DNA of 19,101 nt from JBBRYW01 sp038237235 (GCA_038237235.1 JBBRYW010000049.1:1-19101), one strand, 5' to 3'; counted from the first letter of the stretch, positions 1-10,380 are shown. The notes: generated by a model from the letters alone, not told the origin. Numbers and translations: made by a program.

Positions 1-178
1 ATTCCGGGTCGAGCCGCTCGCCCATCTCGGTCGAGCCGGAGAGGTCTGAGAAGACGATCGTCACCGTCTTGCGCTGCTCGCGCGGGAGCTCGGGACCCGT
101 TGCGAGCGCCGTGCCGCACATGCCGCAGAGCCGGAATCCGTCGGGGTTCTCCGCGCCGCACTGCGGGCAGGCGATCAT
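1..178 (-). CDS. Zinc-ribbon class III adenylate/guanylate cyclase, N-terminal part (runs off left edge)
   Basis: Reading leftward from an ATG at 178 gives 59 residues before the window ends. Residues 1-22 form a zinc ribbon with CxxC pairs at C4/C7 and C18/C21. After a short linker comes the start of a class III cyclase catalytic domain, RKTVTIVFSDLSGST (residues 36-50), in which D45 is the first metal-binding aspartate. Class III cyclases make cAMP or cGMP. In actinobacteria, proteins with this zinc ribbon and cyclase start often continue into a large AAA-type ATPase and TPR region; that part cannot be seen here. The start lies 22 bases after the M20 gene stop, so it is probably the last visible member of the same operon. 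No strong ribosome binding site is evident. The family call is firm; the substrate and the full architecture are unknown. Confidence 0.85.
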   Translation of the reverse strand, partial: MIACPQCGAENPDGFRLCGMCGTALATGPELPREQRKTVTIVFSDLSGSTEMGERLDPE

Positions 179-200
179 CGACCCGAGTGTACGACGTGCT

Positions 201-1292
201 TCAGCCGCAGAACTCCCGCGTCACCGCTACGAGCACGTCGGCGCACCGCTGCACGCTCGCGAGGTCGACCCATTCGACGACGGCGTGAGCCCCTTCGCCG
301 CCGGGCCCGAAGAGAACGGTCGGGATACCGGCCGCCCCGAGCAGCGCCGAGTCCGCCCAGAACGGCATCCCGACGGCCTCGCCACTCCCCGCGTGACGGC
401 GCACCAGCTCGGCGATGGGCGCGTCCGTCGCAACCTCGAACGGGTCTCTGTCGATCACGAGCCGGACCTCGGCCTCCCCGGCGAGCTCGCGCAGCTCGCT
501 CGCCACAAGCGCGGGCGTCTCTCCCGGCACCGTTCGCCGCTCGCCCTGCAGCAGGCAGCGCTCCGGATAGCTCGAGAACTCCTGGCCGCCTTCGATCAGC
601 GAGGCGTGGACAGAGCCGGTCCCGAGCAGCCGATTGCCCAACCCCGCGCGGAGCGACCGGTCGAGCGCCTCGATTCCCACGAGAACGTGCCCCATGCGGG
701 CGATCGCATCGATCCCGAGGTCGGGCCGCGAGCCATGTGCCGCCTTCCCGCGCATCTCGACCTCGAAGCCGACGAAGCCCTTGTGCGCGACCGCGACGCG
801 GAGCTCGGTCGGCTCCGTCACGATCGCGGCGTCCGCCTCGACGCGCTCCGCGATGGACTCGGTACCGATGCTCGCGAGCTCCTCGTCGCAGACGGCCGTA
901 ATGATCACGTCTCCACGCAGCCGCGCGGCCCGGGCGCGCGCTGCAGCCTGCATCGCGGCGGCGAGGCCGGCCTTCATGTCGTAGGCACCGCGGCCGTAGA
1001 GGCGTCCCTCCGAGACAACGGGATCGTGCGGACGCTCCATCCCCTCGACACCGACCGTATCCGTGTGAGCGTTCAGCAGAAGCGACCGCCCGCCGCCCGA
1101 GCCCCGCGCGACACCGATCACGTTCGGGCGGCCGGGCGCCACCTCGTACGTCTCGACGTGGAAGCCCGCCCGCTCGAGCCAGCCCCCAACGAACCGCGCG
1201 ATCTCCGCTTCGCCGGCCCCGCCCGGCACCAGCTTCGGGTTGACCGAGTCGATGCGGACGAGCTCGCCGAGGAGCTCGACGAGCTCCGTCAT
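201..1292 (-). CDS. M20-family metallopeptidase / ArgE-DapE-type deacylase
   Basis: A 363-residue protein with the two-zinc site of the M20 family: LLNAHTDTV (H76, D78), GRGAYDMKAG (bridging D105), CDEELASIGTE (catalytic E137 and ligand E138), IVTEPTEL (E160), and a C-terminal GEGAHAVVEW in which H336 is the last ligand. The dimerisation (lid) domain occupies roughly residues 170-280. Family members hydrolyse amide bonds of N-acyl amino acids or small peptides, such as acetylornithine or N-succinyl-diaminopimelate. The substrate cannot be read from the sequence. Length is close to the family norm of about 350-400. A GGGAGG motif lies 7 bases before the ATG, supporting this start. It sits 85 bases downstream of fbiC, the widest gap but one inside the long minus-strand block, with no clear hairpin there. 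All metal ligands are present, so it should be active. Confidence 0.9.
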   Translation of the reverse strand: MTELVELLGELVRIDSVNPKLVPGGAGEAEIARFVGGWLERAGFHVETYEVAPGRPNVIGVARGSGGGRSLLLNAHTDTVGVEGMERPHDPVVSEGRLYGRGAYDMKAGLAAAMQAAARARAARLRGDVIITAVCDEELASIGTESIAERVEADAAIVTEPTELRVAVAHKGFVGFEVEMRGKAAHGSRPDLGIDAIARMGHVLVGIEALDRSLRAGLGNRLLGTGSVHASLIEGGQEFSSYPERCLLQGERRTVPGETPALVASELRELAGEAEVRLVIDRDPFEVATDAPIAELVRRHAGSGEAVGMPFWADSALLGAAGIPTVLFGPGGEGAHAVVEWVDLASVQRCADVLVAVTREFCG

Positions 1293-1377
1293 ACGGCGGC
1301 CTCCCGCTGCTGACGCGGAACAGGCGGGAGACCGACTGACGCGCTTTTACGGCCAAACCGGACGCGTAGCGCGGTGG

Positions 1378-3801
1378 TCATGCCTTGAGGAGGCCGGGCC
1401 GAACCAGCCGCGACGGGGCCTTCAGGCGAGCCTCGCTCATGCTCGGGTTCAGCGGCTCGGACAGGGGTGGCGCCCCGAACGAGCGGAGCACCTGCTCGGG
1501 GTCCGGGTCGCCGTACAGCGTTGTTCGCTGCTTCGGGATCCGCCCGCACGTCTGGATCAGCTCCTCCATCCGCTCGGGCGGCAGCTCCTGCCCGTGCTCG
1601 GCGCCCGCGGCGCGCGAGATCGACTCGTTCATCAGCGTACCGCCGAGGTCGTTCACCCCCGCGTCGAGCACGCGCCTCACGCCTTCCGGGCCGAGCTTCA
1701 CCCACGAGACCTGGATGTTCGGAATCGAGGGGTGGAGCACCAGGCGCGCGACCGCGTGCATCAGCGCGACCTCGTCCCACGTCGGACCGAGGCGAGAGCG
1801 GCCCTTGAGCGCGATCGGCGCCTCCATGTGCACGAACGGGAGCGGAACGAACTCCGTCAGCCCGCCCGTCTCGCGCTGCAGGCCACGCACCGCGAGCAGG
1901 TGCCGAGCCCAGTTTCGCGGCCCCTCGACGTGGCCGAACATGATCGTCGCGTTCGAGCGCAGCCCCACGCGGTGCGCGGCACGGTGGACGTTGAGCCACT
2001 GCGCCGTCGTCACCTTGTCGGGGCAGATCACGCGCCGGACCTCGTCGTCGAGGATCTCTGCCGCCGTCCCCGGCAGGCTGCCGAGACCGGCCTCGCGCAG
2101 CGCTCCGAGGTACTGCGCGAGCGGCAGGCCGAGCGTCGCCGCTCCCTGCCAGATCTCGAGGGCCGAGAAGGCGTGGACGTGCAGACCGGGTACGGCCTCC
2201 TTGATCGCACGCACCACGCCGAGGTAGTACTCGCCCGTGAAGGCCGGATGGATACCGCCCTGCAGGCAGACCTCCGTCGCGCCCCGCTGCCACGCCTCCA
2301 GCGAGCGCCGCACGATCTCGTCCAGCGGCACCAGGTACGGCGCTCCGCGGAGATTCGCGGCGAGCCTGCCCTTCGAGAAGGCGCAGAAGCCGCAGCGGAA
2401 GTAGCAGACGTTCGTGTACTGGATGTTCCGCGTGACGACGTACGTGACCGTGTCGCCGATCACCTCCTGCCGGAGCTCGTCGGCGGCGGCCAGAACTGCC
2501 TGACGGTCCGCGCCGCGCGCGCGAAAGAGCGAGGCGATGTCGTCCTCGCCCGGCTCGCGCTTCGCGAGCGCCCGCCGCACGTCGGGGTCGCTCGCAACAC
2601 GCCGGAACGGCCCGGCCGTCGCCAGCGGAAGCGGACGGGTCTCGCCCGGCGCCCATGCGCCCTCCCGCGCCAGGCCGAGCGCGTCGCTACGCCGGCGAAC
2701 CCCTGCCGAGACCCCGTCGTCGCACCAGCGCTCGAGCTCGGCGACGTACTCGGGATAGACGGCGAGCCTGGGCGCGAGTGCAAGACCACGCTCCTCGGCC
2801 GCGTCGCGCAGCCGCTCGACCTCGGGCCAGGGCGCCTCTGGGTTCACGTGGTCGATGGTCACAGGCGAGATGCCCCCCCAATCGTTGATGCCGGCGTCAA
2901 GGAGGTGGGGGAACTCGTCGAAGCTCAGGTTCGGCGGCGCCTGGATGTTCCACTCCGCTCCGAGCACGATGCGCGCTGCGGCGACCGTCCACAGGAGCTC
3001 GCCGAGCGATGGCTCGGGCGCTGACGCCATGCGCGTGCCGGGCTTGGCGCGGAAGTTCTGGACGATCACCTCCTGCACGTGGCCGTAGCGATCGCCGAGC
3101 TCGCGAATGGCCAGGAGGGCCTCGATCCGCTCGGCGCGTGTCTCGCCGATCCCGATCAGGAGCCCGGTCGTAAACGGGACGCGCTGCTCGCCGGCCGCCT
3201 CGATCGTCGCGAGCCGACGGGCCGGCAGCTTGTCCGGGGAGCCGAAGTGGGGCCCGCCTCGGTGCGAGAGCCGCTCGGCAGCGGCCTCGAGCATGACCCC
3301 CTGCGAGACGCTCGCCTTGCGGAGGTCGGCCACCTCCCCGGCCGTCAGCACGCCGGGGTTCAAGTGCGGGAGGAGCCCGACCTCGTCGAGGACGAGCCTC
3401 GCGGTCTGCGCGAGGTACTCGAGCGTCGACTCGCAGCCGAGCTCGGCGAGCTCTTCGCGGGCCGCCCTATAGCGCAGCTCGGGCTTGTCGCCCAGCGTGA
3501 AGAGCGCCTCGTGACAGCCGGCCGCAGCGCCGGCGCGCGCGATTTGCAGCACCTCGTCGGCACGCATGTAGGCGCGCTCGCCGCGGCGCGGGGGCCGCGC
3601 GAACGTGCAGTAGTGGCAGACGTCGCGGCACAGCTTCGTGAGCGGGATGAAGACTTTTGGCGAATAGGTGACGAGTGTCCCCTTGCCGCGGGCTCGCAGG
3701 TCTCGAGCGACCTCGGCGAGCTCCTGCCACCGAACGTCGACGAGGGTGAGAGCTCCGTCCGCCGCAGGCGGGTCCGCGTTCCGCCACCGCATGGGCGGCA
3801 C
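1378..3801 (-). CDS. fbiC: 7,8-didemethyl-8-hydroxy-5-deazariboflavin (FO) synthase, CofG-CofH fusion
   Basis: This 807-residue protein carries two radical-SAM domains in one chain. The N-terminal CofG-like half has the cluster motif C58-x3-C62-x2-C65 (CRDVCHYC), and the C-terminal CofH-like half has C466-x3-C470-x2-C473 (CYFRCGFC). Each half also ends with a matching block, GINDWGG (about 304-310) and GVNDLGG in the second half. FbiC joins tyrosine with the pyrimidine 5-amino-6-ribitylamino-uracil to make FO, the chromophore of coenzyme F420. Fusion of both halves is the actinobacterial form; separate CofG and CofH are typical of archaea and cyanobacteria. The start is GTG at 3801, with an in-frame ATG three codons later (3792) as alternative; neither has a strong ribosome binding site. 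It begins 8 bases after the stop of the substrate-binding protein gene, so it is probably translationally coupled. Slightly shorter than mycobacterial FbiC (about 856 residues). Confidence 0.96.
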   Translation of the reverse strand: MPPMRWRNADPPAADGALTLVDVRWQELAEVARDLRARGKGTLVTYSPKVFIPLTKLCRDVCHYCTFARPPRRGERAYMRADEVLQIARAGAAAGCHEALFTLGDKPELRYRAAREELAELGCESTLEYLAQTARLVLDEVGLLPHLNPGVLTAGEVADLRKASVSQGVMLEAAAERLSHRGGPHFGSPDKLPARRLATIEAAGEQRVPFTTGLLIGIGETRAERIEALLAIRELGDRYGHVQEVIVQNFRAKPGTRMASAPEPSLGELLWTVAAARIVLGAEWNIQAPPNLSFDEFPHLLDAGINDWGGISPVTIDHVNPEAPWPEVERLRDAAEERGLALAPRLAVYPEYVAELERWCDDGVSAGVRRRSDALGLAREGAWAPGETRPLPLATAGPFRRVASDPDVRRALAKREPGEDDIASLFRARGADRQAVLAAADELRQEVIGDTVTYVVTRNIQYTNVCYFRCGFCAFSKGRLAANLRGAPYLVPLDEIVRRSLEAWQRGATEVCLQGGIHPAFTGEYYLGVVRAIKEAVPGLHVHAFSALEIWQGAATLGLPLAQYLGALREAGLGSLPGTAAEILDDEVRRVICPDKVTTAQWLNVHRAAHRVGLRSNATIMFGHVEGPRNWARHLLAVRGLQRETGGLTEFVPLPFVHMEAPIALKGRSRLGPTWDEVALMHAVARLVLHPSIPNIQVSWVKLGPEGVRRVLDAGVNDLGGTLMNESISRAAGAEHGQELPPERMEELIQTCGRIPKQRTTLYGDPDPEQVLRSFGAPPLSEPLNPSMSEARLKAPSRLVRPGLLKA

Positions 3802-3809
3802 TCTACGTT

Positions 3810-5024
3810 CTACCCGCGCGGGGCCTTGACGAGCTTGCCGAAGCGAAGCCAGCGGCCCGCGTGCCAGCGCTGAAGCTGCACCTGCTCGATCGGGAAGTGG
3901 TCCGTCGGGCTCGTCTTGATCCGGATGCCGGGCAGCACGAACGGATCGTCGCGTAGGTCGAGCCGCGAGGCCGCCGCGATCGCCGCCTTCCGGGTGGGGT
4001 TCTTGCCCGCCCTGCGAAGCGTCTCCGCGAGCGCGTAGGCGGGCGCCATCCCGGCCATGTAGTACCCGTCCTTCGGGTTCGCCCCCGGCAGGTAGCGGCG
4101 CATGATGCTCGCATAGAGCTTGAAGCCGCGATCGTTACGCCAGCTCGGGTCGGCGGGGTCCTTGAAGAACGCGATGCTGATCGTGCCCTCTGTCCGCTTG
4201 TTGCTGCCGCCCTCGGAGGCGAGCGTCAGGACGGACGTGGAGGCGGCGACGGCGTTGACATAGATTCGGGGGCGCCAGCCGAGACGGTTGACGTACACGA
4301 AGGCCTGGATCGCGAACTTGCCGAACGCGAAGATCATGAGGGTGTCGGCGTTCGACGCCTTGAGACGCGCGATCTGCGCCTGGACGTCCGTTCCGGTCGG
4401 GTCGTAGCCCTGCTGCGCGACGAGCTGGGCCTGCCGCCGGCCGAGCCCCTTCCTCAGGCCGCCGAGCAGATCCTGGCCGTACTCGTCGTCCTGGTAGAGG
4501 GCGGCGACCCGGGCGTGCGGATGGGTGCGCAGGATCTGCTGCCCGTAGATGATGCCTTCCGCGCGGTACGTCGGGATGAAGCCGATCGTCCAGGGGTACT
4601 TCCTGTGGTCACGGCCCCAGGTCGTCGCCCCGCTCGCGACGAAGAGCTGCGGCACGCCTGCCTCGTTCAGGTAGGGGCGCACCTGCAGGTTCTGCGCGGT
4701 GCCGAGGCTGTTGAAGAGCGCGAAGACGCCGTCCTGCTGCACGAGCTGACGGGTCGCCTGGATCGTGCGCGCCGGCTCATACGCGTCGTCGAGGTACCGG
4801 TAGTCGATCTGTCGGCCACGCACGCCGCCATGGGAGTTCAGGTACTCGAAGTAGGCGCCGGCTCCACGCGCGGTCGCGCCGCCCGTCGCGGCCTCGCCCG
4901 ACAGTGGGGTCGTACCTCCGATCAGGATCCGGCTCTTCGACACTCCCGGGTCGGCCGCACGACCGGCGAGCGCGCTCGTCACCGCGGCGGCGGCCACCAC
5001 CGCGAGCGCGAGCACCCGCCTCAT
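3810..5024 (-). CDS. ABC transporter periplasmic substrate-binding protein, branched-chain amino-acid (LivJ/LivK) type
   Basis: A 404-residue exported protein. Residues 1-23 form a signal peptide (RR start, then a long Ala/Val/Leu core, with likely cleavage near GRAAD). No lipobox cysteine is seen. The mature part follows the periplasmic-binding type I fold of Liv proteins: ILIGGTTPLSGEAA near residues 33-46, YLNSHGGVRGR, and the LFNSLGTAQN hinge region near 103-112. The family binds leucine, isoleucine, valine or related amides, aromatic acids and short organic acids; the exact ligand is not readable. The ATG at 5024 lies 3 bases after the livM stop, and the end is 8 bases before fbiC. It is the fifth member of a complete Liv cassette, here placed last rather than first. 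Confidence 0.92.
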   Translation of the reverse strand: MRRVLALAVVAAAAVTSALAGRAADPGVSKSRILIGGTTPLSGEAATGGATARGAGAYFEYLNSHGGVRGRQIDYRYLDDAYEPARTIQATRQLVQQDGVFALFNSLGTAQNLQVRPYLNEAGVPQLFVASGATTWGRDHRKYPWTIGFIPTYRAEGIIYGQQILRTHPHARVAALYQDDEYGQDLLGGLRKGLGRRQAQLVAQQGYDPTGTDVQAQIARLKASNADTLMIFAFGKFAIQAFVYVNRLGWRPRIYVNAVAASTSVLTLASEGGSNKRTEGTISIAFFKDPADPSWRNDRGFKLYASIMRRYLPGANPKDGYYMAGMAPAYALAETLRRAGKNPTRKAAIAAASRLDLRDDPFVLPGIRIKTSPTDHFPIEQVQLQRWHAGRWLRFGKLVKAPRG

Positions 5025-5027
5025 CGA

Positions 5028-6059
5028 TCACACCCCTGGATTCCTCTCATGCCGGTACGGACCATGTGGTAGCAGACTTGCAGCGCGTCTGAGACTGCCG
5101 CCGACGCCTCCCGGCAGGAGAAGTGCGGCGAAGATGACCACCGAGCCGTAGACGATCGACGGGACTCCCGGCCGGCTAGACACCTGCTGCGTAAGGTTCG
5201 GCAGGAACTGGATTCCGAGCGCGCCGACCACCAGGCCGGGCAACGAGCCTGCTCCTCCGACGACAAAACCGATCACGAGCAACAGGGAGAGGTTGACCGG
5301 GAACGTCTCGGGGCTCACGAAGCTCGAGGCCAGCGCGAAGAGCGAGCCGGCGACGCCGGCGTAGGCGGCGCTGATTCCGAACGCCGCGGTCCTGAGCGCG
5401 GCCGGGTGAAGGCCTGACACGGTGGCCGCGAGCTCGCTGTCGCGGACGGCCCGGAGCCGCAGGCCGAACGTGCTGGTCCGGATGAGCCAGGCCGGCAGGG
5501 TCAGCAAGCCGGCGATTCCCCAGGCCAGGGCGTAGAGCCAGTGGTTGAAGCTCAGGCCCAGGCCTAGCACGTGCACGCGCTCGAAGCCCTTGCCCGTGTA
5601 GGACGACACGCCGAAGAGCTGGAGCCCGCGCGAGCCGCCGCTCAGGCCCGAGAGCTCCTTCGCGAGCGCCGGCACGGTTACCGCGAAGGCGAGCGTCGCG
5701 AGCGCCAGATGCAGGCGGGAGAGGCGCAGCGCCGGGATGGCGGCCGCGGCGCCGACAAGGCCCGAGATCGCGCCGGCCAGCGGGATCGTCCATACGTCCC
5801 GAACCCCGTGCTCGACGACGAGGATGGCCGTGGTGTAGCCGCCGAGGGCCATGAACGCTCCGTGACCGAGGGTGACCTGGCCCGAGAGTCCCGTGAGAAC
5901 GTCGAGTCCCAGCAGCGCGATGAAGTAGATCGCAACGTAGGCGAGCTGCGACGCGCGGAAGTCGCTGACGAGCAGCGGGCAGACCACGACGGCCGCGGCT
6001 GCCGCCGCGACGAGGATGGCGCGCGCGACGAGGCCCAGGCGAGCGACTGGCGAGCTCAT
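5028..6059 (-). CDS. livM: Branched-chain amino-acid type ABC transporter permease, LivM family
   Basis: A 343-residue integral membrane protein, rich in hydrophobic stretches from residue 10 to the end. The conserved LivM block GLSGQVTLGHGAFMALGGY lies at residues 57-75, and the cytoplasmic coupling loop with 'RAVRDSELAATVSGLHP' is in the second half. With LivH it forms the transmembrane channel that LivF and LivG drive. The ATG at 6059 is preceded by AAGAGG, 7 bases upstream. Both the start codon and this site lie within a perfect inverted repeat at 6057-6082, listed separately. It follows livH after an 82-base gap, the only sizeable gap within the Liv genes, and is followed by the substrate-binding protein gene after 3 bases. 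Confidence 0.93.
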   Translation of the reverse strand: MSSPVARLGLVARAILVAAAAAAVVVCPLLVSDFRASQLAYVAIYFIALLGLDVLTGLSGQVTLGHGAFMALGGYTTAILVVEHGVRDVWTIPLAGAISGLVGAAAAIPALRLSRLHLALATLAFAVTVPALAKELSGLSGGSRGLQLFGVSSYTGKGFERVHVLGLGLSFNHWLYALAWGIAGLLTLPAWLIRTSTFGLRLRAVRDSELAATVSGLHPAALRTAAFGISAAYAGVAGSLFALASSFVSPETFPVNLSLLLVIGFVVGGAGSLPGLVVGALGIQFLPNLTQQVSSRPGVPSIVYGSVVIFAALLLPGGVGGSLRRAASLLPHGPYRHERNPGV

Positions 6060-6082
6060 GAGCCAACCTCTTGAGGCTCATG
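6057..6082 (-). promoter_or_regulatory. Inverted repeat placing the livM ribosome binding site in a loop and its start codon in a stem
   Basis: CATGAGCC (6057-6064) and GGCTCATG (6075-6082) are perfect 8-base inverted repeats separated by 10 bases. In the minus-strand mRNA the loop holds the AAGAGG ribosome binding site of livM, and the 3' arm contains its AUG (6059-6057). A folded stem would cover the start codon. The 5' arm also holds an AUG, in another frame. Structure is seen in sequence; a regulatory role is inference. Confidence 0.5.
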
Positions 6083-6141
6083 CGGAGCGCACGCCTGACG
6101 ACCGCGGGCGTCATTCCGGCGATCGCGGACGCGTAGCGTGA

Positions 6142-7032
6142 TCACGCCCGCTGCACCGTCGTCCGACCGAGCAAGCCGGAGGGCCGAAGGACGAGCACGC
6201 CCACGACGACCGCGAGCGCGATCGGCAGCCGTAGCCCGGAGTCGACGAAGCTGACGTAGTTCTCGACCATTGTCAAGAAGACGCCCAGCAGGAGCCCTCC
6301 GAGGACCGCGCCCAGCGGGCTGTCGAGCCCACCTAGGATCGCGGCCGCAAAGCCGTAGAGGAGGACGGGTCGCATCAGATTCGGGTCGAAGCTGCCGAGG
6401 CTCGAGGCCGTCAAGAGGCCCGCGAGCGCACCGAGCACCGCGGCGAAGCCCGCGCCGAGCGCCCGCATCAAGCTCACTCGGACGCCCACGAGACGGCTCG
6501 CCTCCGGATTGACGGCTGCCGCTCGGGCGGCAAGCCCGAGCCTCGTGAACCGGAAGAAGGCAAACAGAGCTGCGGCGATGCCCAGCGAGAGCCCGATCGT
6601 CCCCACGTCTGCAAGACTGATGACGACACCCGAGAGATCGAACGTGCGCGACGGAAACGGGCGACCCGGGGGAAACGACTGCTCCGCTCCGCCCCAGATC
6701 GCCATCGCAAGCCCGTTCAGGCCCACGAAGAGCCCGAGCGTCACGACGACGACCGTCAGCACGCTGTGCTGTACGGGCTCGATCAGGAGGCGCTGAACTG
6801 CGGCGCCGCCGACGAACGACAGTCCGAGCGTGACGGAGACTGCCCCCCAGTACGGCCAGCCGTGGTGCGCGACGAGCGACCAGGCGATGAAGGTCGAGAG
6901 CATGCCGAGCTCGCCCTGGGCGAAGTTGATCGTCCTCGTCGAGCGGTAGACGAGAGCGAGTGCAAGAGCGAGACCCGCGTAGATCGACCCCGACGACAGT
7001 CCGACCACGAGCTGCTGAGCGAACTCCGCCAT
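6142..7032 (-). CDS. livH: Branched-chain amino-acid type ABC transporter permease, LivH family
   Basis: A 296-residue membrane protein beginning MAEFAQQLVVGLSSGSIYAG. The LivH hallmark TINFAQGELGM is at residues 34-44, the coupling loop around GLAARAAAVNPEASRLVGV lies in the middle, and GGLDSPLGAVLGG is near the C-terminus. It forms half of the transmembrane pathway with LivM. The open frame continues upstream to 7374, but that extension is antiparallel noise inside livF: Liv homology starts exactly at the ATG at 7032. That ATG overlaps the livF stop by one base (TGATG), which implies translational coupling. Length matches the family (about 290-310). Confidence 0.94.
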   Translation of the reverse strand: MAEFAQQLVVGLSSGSIYAGLALALALVYRSTRTINFAQGELGMLSTFIAWSLVAHHGWPYWGAVSVTLGLSFVGGAAVQRLLIEPVQHSVLTVVVVTLGLFVGLNGLAMAIWGGAEQSFPPGRPFPSRTFDLSGVVISLADVGTIGLSLGIAAALFAFFRFTRLGLAARAAAVNPEASRLVGVRVSLMRALGAGFAAVLGALAGLLTASSLGSFDPNLMRPVLLYGFAAAILGGLDSPLGAVLGGLLLGVFLTMVENYVSFVDSGLRLPIALAVVVGVLVLRPSGLLGRTTVQRA

Positions 7033-7739
7033 CAGCCGGCCAGGTAGAAGCGCTCGAGCGACTCGTGGCTCGAGAGCTCGTCGCTCGAGCCGCTCGAGGC
7101 GACGCGGCCCGCCTCGAGCACGTAGCCGCGCGCAGCCCAGCCGAGAGCCACGCGGGCATTCTGCTCGACGAGGAGCACGGCGAGCCCTTCGTCCGCCTGC
7201 ACCGCGCGCAGAAGCTCGAAGAACCGGCTGACCATCGTCGGCGCGAGGCCGAGCGAGGGCTCGTCGAGCAAGATCAGCCGCGGTCGCTGCACGAGCGCGC
7301 GGGCCAGCGCGAGCATTCCCTGCTCCCCACCGCTCAGCGTGCCGGCGGGCTGGCTCGCACGCTCGGCAAGCCACGGGAAGCGCCCGACTATTCTGCGGAG
7401 GTCCGCCTCGAAGGCCCGGGCGGTGCGCGTGTAGCCGCCGAGGCGAAGATTGTCGCGGACGGAGAGCTCCGCGAACGTGCCTCGGCCCTGGGGCACGTGC
7501 GCTACACCGAGCCGGGCCATCTGCTCGGGCGCGCGGCGCGGCAGCGCCCGCCCCGCATAGCTGACCCGGCCAACGCAGGCCACCGTCCCCGAGATCACTC
7601 GCAGCGTCGTCGTCTTGCCTGCGCCGTTCGCCCCGAGGAGGGCCACCGCCTCGCCCTCGCCGACGTCGAGCGAGACGTCGTGCAGCACGTCGGCCCCACC
7701 GTAACGCGCGCGAACGTCCCTAAGCTCGAGCAGCGGCAT
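7032..7739 (-). CDS. livF: Branched-chain amino-acid type ABC transporter ATP-binding protein, LivF family
   Basis: A 235-residue ABC ATPase with all nucleotide-binding motifs: Walker A GANGAGKT (36-43), Q-loop at Q84 (HVPQGRGTF, a LivF-type sequence), signature LSGGEQ (135-140), Walker B LILLDE (155-160) followed by PSLGLAP, and an H-loop position occupied by Q in LLVEQNA, as is usual in LivF proteins. It powers transport together with LivG on the cytoplasmic face of LivH/LivM. The ATG at 7739 lies inside the end of livG, giving a 20-base overlap. Length is the family norm. Confidence 0.95.
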   Translation of the reverse strand: MPLLELRDVRARYGGADVLHDVSLDVGEGEAVALLGANGAGKTTTLRVISGTVACVGRVSYAGRALPRRAPEQMARLGVAHVPQGRGTFAELSVRDNLRLGGYTRTARAFEADLRRIVGRFPWLAERASQPAGTLSGGEQGMLALARALVQRPRLILLDEPSLGLAPTMVSRFFELLRAVQADEGLAVLLVEQNARVALGWAARGYVLEAGRVASSGSSDELSSHESLERFYLAG

Positions 7740-8427
7740 CGGGCGGTCCGAGGTAGGCCTGGACGACGGCGGGGTGCTCCTGCATCTCGCGAGGCGTACC
7801 CTCGGCGATCGTCCTGCCGAAGTCGAGGACGTGGACGCGCTCCGCCACGCTCAGCACGAGGCGCATATGGTGCTCGACGAGTAGCACGGCGACCTCGAAG
7901 CGATCCCGCAGGTCGGGGATCAGCGTCTCGAGTCCTCTGATGTCCTCCTCGGCCAGGCCCGCGGCCGGCTCGTCGAGCAACAGGAGGCGAGGCGCTCCGG
8001 CGAGAGCACGAGCGAGACCGACCGTCTTCAGAACTCCGGGCGGCAGCATGCCGGCCGGCTGCCCGGCAAGCCGCCGTAGTCCCAGCAGGTCGAGGATCTC
8101 GAGGGCGCGCCCCCGCAGCTTTTCGTCGGCTCGCGCCCCGACGAGTACGTTCTCGAGCACCGTCATCGTCCCGAAGGCGTCCCCCCGCTGCAACGTCCGG
8201 CCGATGCCGAGGGCCGCAACGCGATGGGCCGGCGTAGCCAGCAGATCCCGTCCCCCGAACCGAACGCTGCCGCGCTCGGGCTGGTAGAGGCGACTCACGA
8301 CGTTGAAGAGGGACGTCTTGCCGGCTCCGTTCGGGCCGATCAGACCCACGATCTCGCCCGCTCGAACACGCAGCGACACGTCGTCGAGCGCCAGGATGCC
8401 GCCGAAGCGAAGCCGCACGCCCTCCAC
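7720..8427 (-). CDS. livG: Branched-chain amino-acid type ABC transporter ATP-binding protein, LivG family
   Basis: A 235-residue ABC ATPase with Walker A GPNGAGKT (31-38), Q80 in the Q-loop, Walker B LLLLDE (148-153), D-loop AAGL and H186 in the H-loop (LLVEHHMRLV). The ABC signature is unusual: LPPGVLK (128-134) stands where LSxGxxx is expected, so the serine that contacts ATP gamma-phosphate is a proline. The start must be GTG at 8427, because an in-frame TAG, the stop of the DUF255 gene, lies 7 codons upstream. The protein therefore starts almost directly on the first beta strand and is a little shorter than typical LivG (about 250). It overlaps livF by 20 bases. Confidence 0.92.
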   Translation of the reverse strand: MEGVRLRFGGILALDDVSLRVRAGEIVGLIGPNGAGKTSLFNVVSRLYQPERGSVRFGGRDLLATPAHRVAALGIGRTLQRGDAFGTMTVLENVLVGARADEKLRGRALEILDLLGLRRLAGQPAGMLPPGVLKTVGLARALAGAPRLLLLDEPAAGLAEEDIRGLETLIPDLRDRFEVAVLLVEHHMRLVLSVAERVHVLDFGRTIAEGTPREMQEHPAVVQAYLGPPDAAARA

Positions 8428-8448
8428 CTCGAGCGGAGAAACGGCGCT

Positions 8449-10379
<1,931 letters not shown>

Positions 10380-10380
<1 letters not shown>

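Noticed and set aside
69..1313. 414-codon plus-strand open frame
   Set aside because: Antisense shadow of the M20 gene, whose metal ligands are all present on the minus strand.
1240..3024. 594-codon plus-strand open frame
   Set aside because: It lies opposite fbiC, which has both radical-SAM motifs. The plus translation is Arg/Ala/Pro-rich with no domain, a usual shadow at this GC content.
6142..7374. A 410-residue LivH with a long N-terminal extension
   Set aside because: Residues before the ATG at 7032 are Arg/Ala-rich antiparallel noise within livF. LivH similarity and the TGATG coupling both start at 7032.
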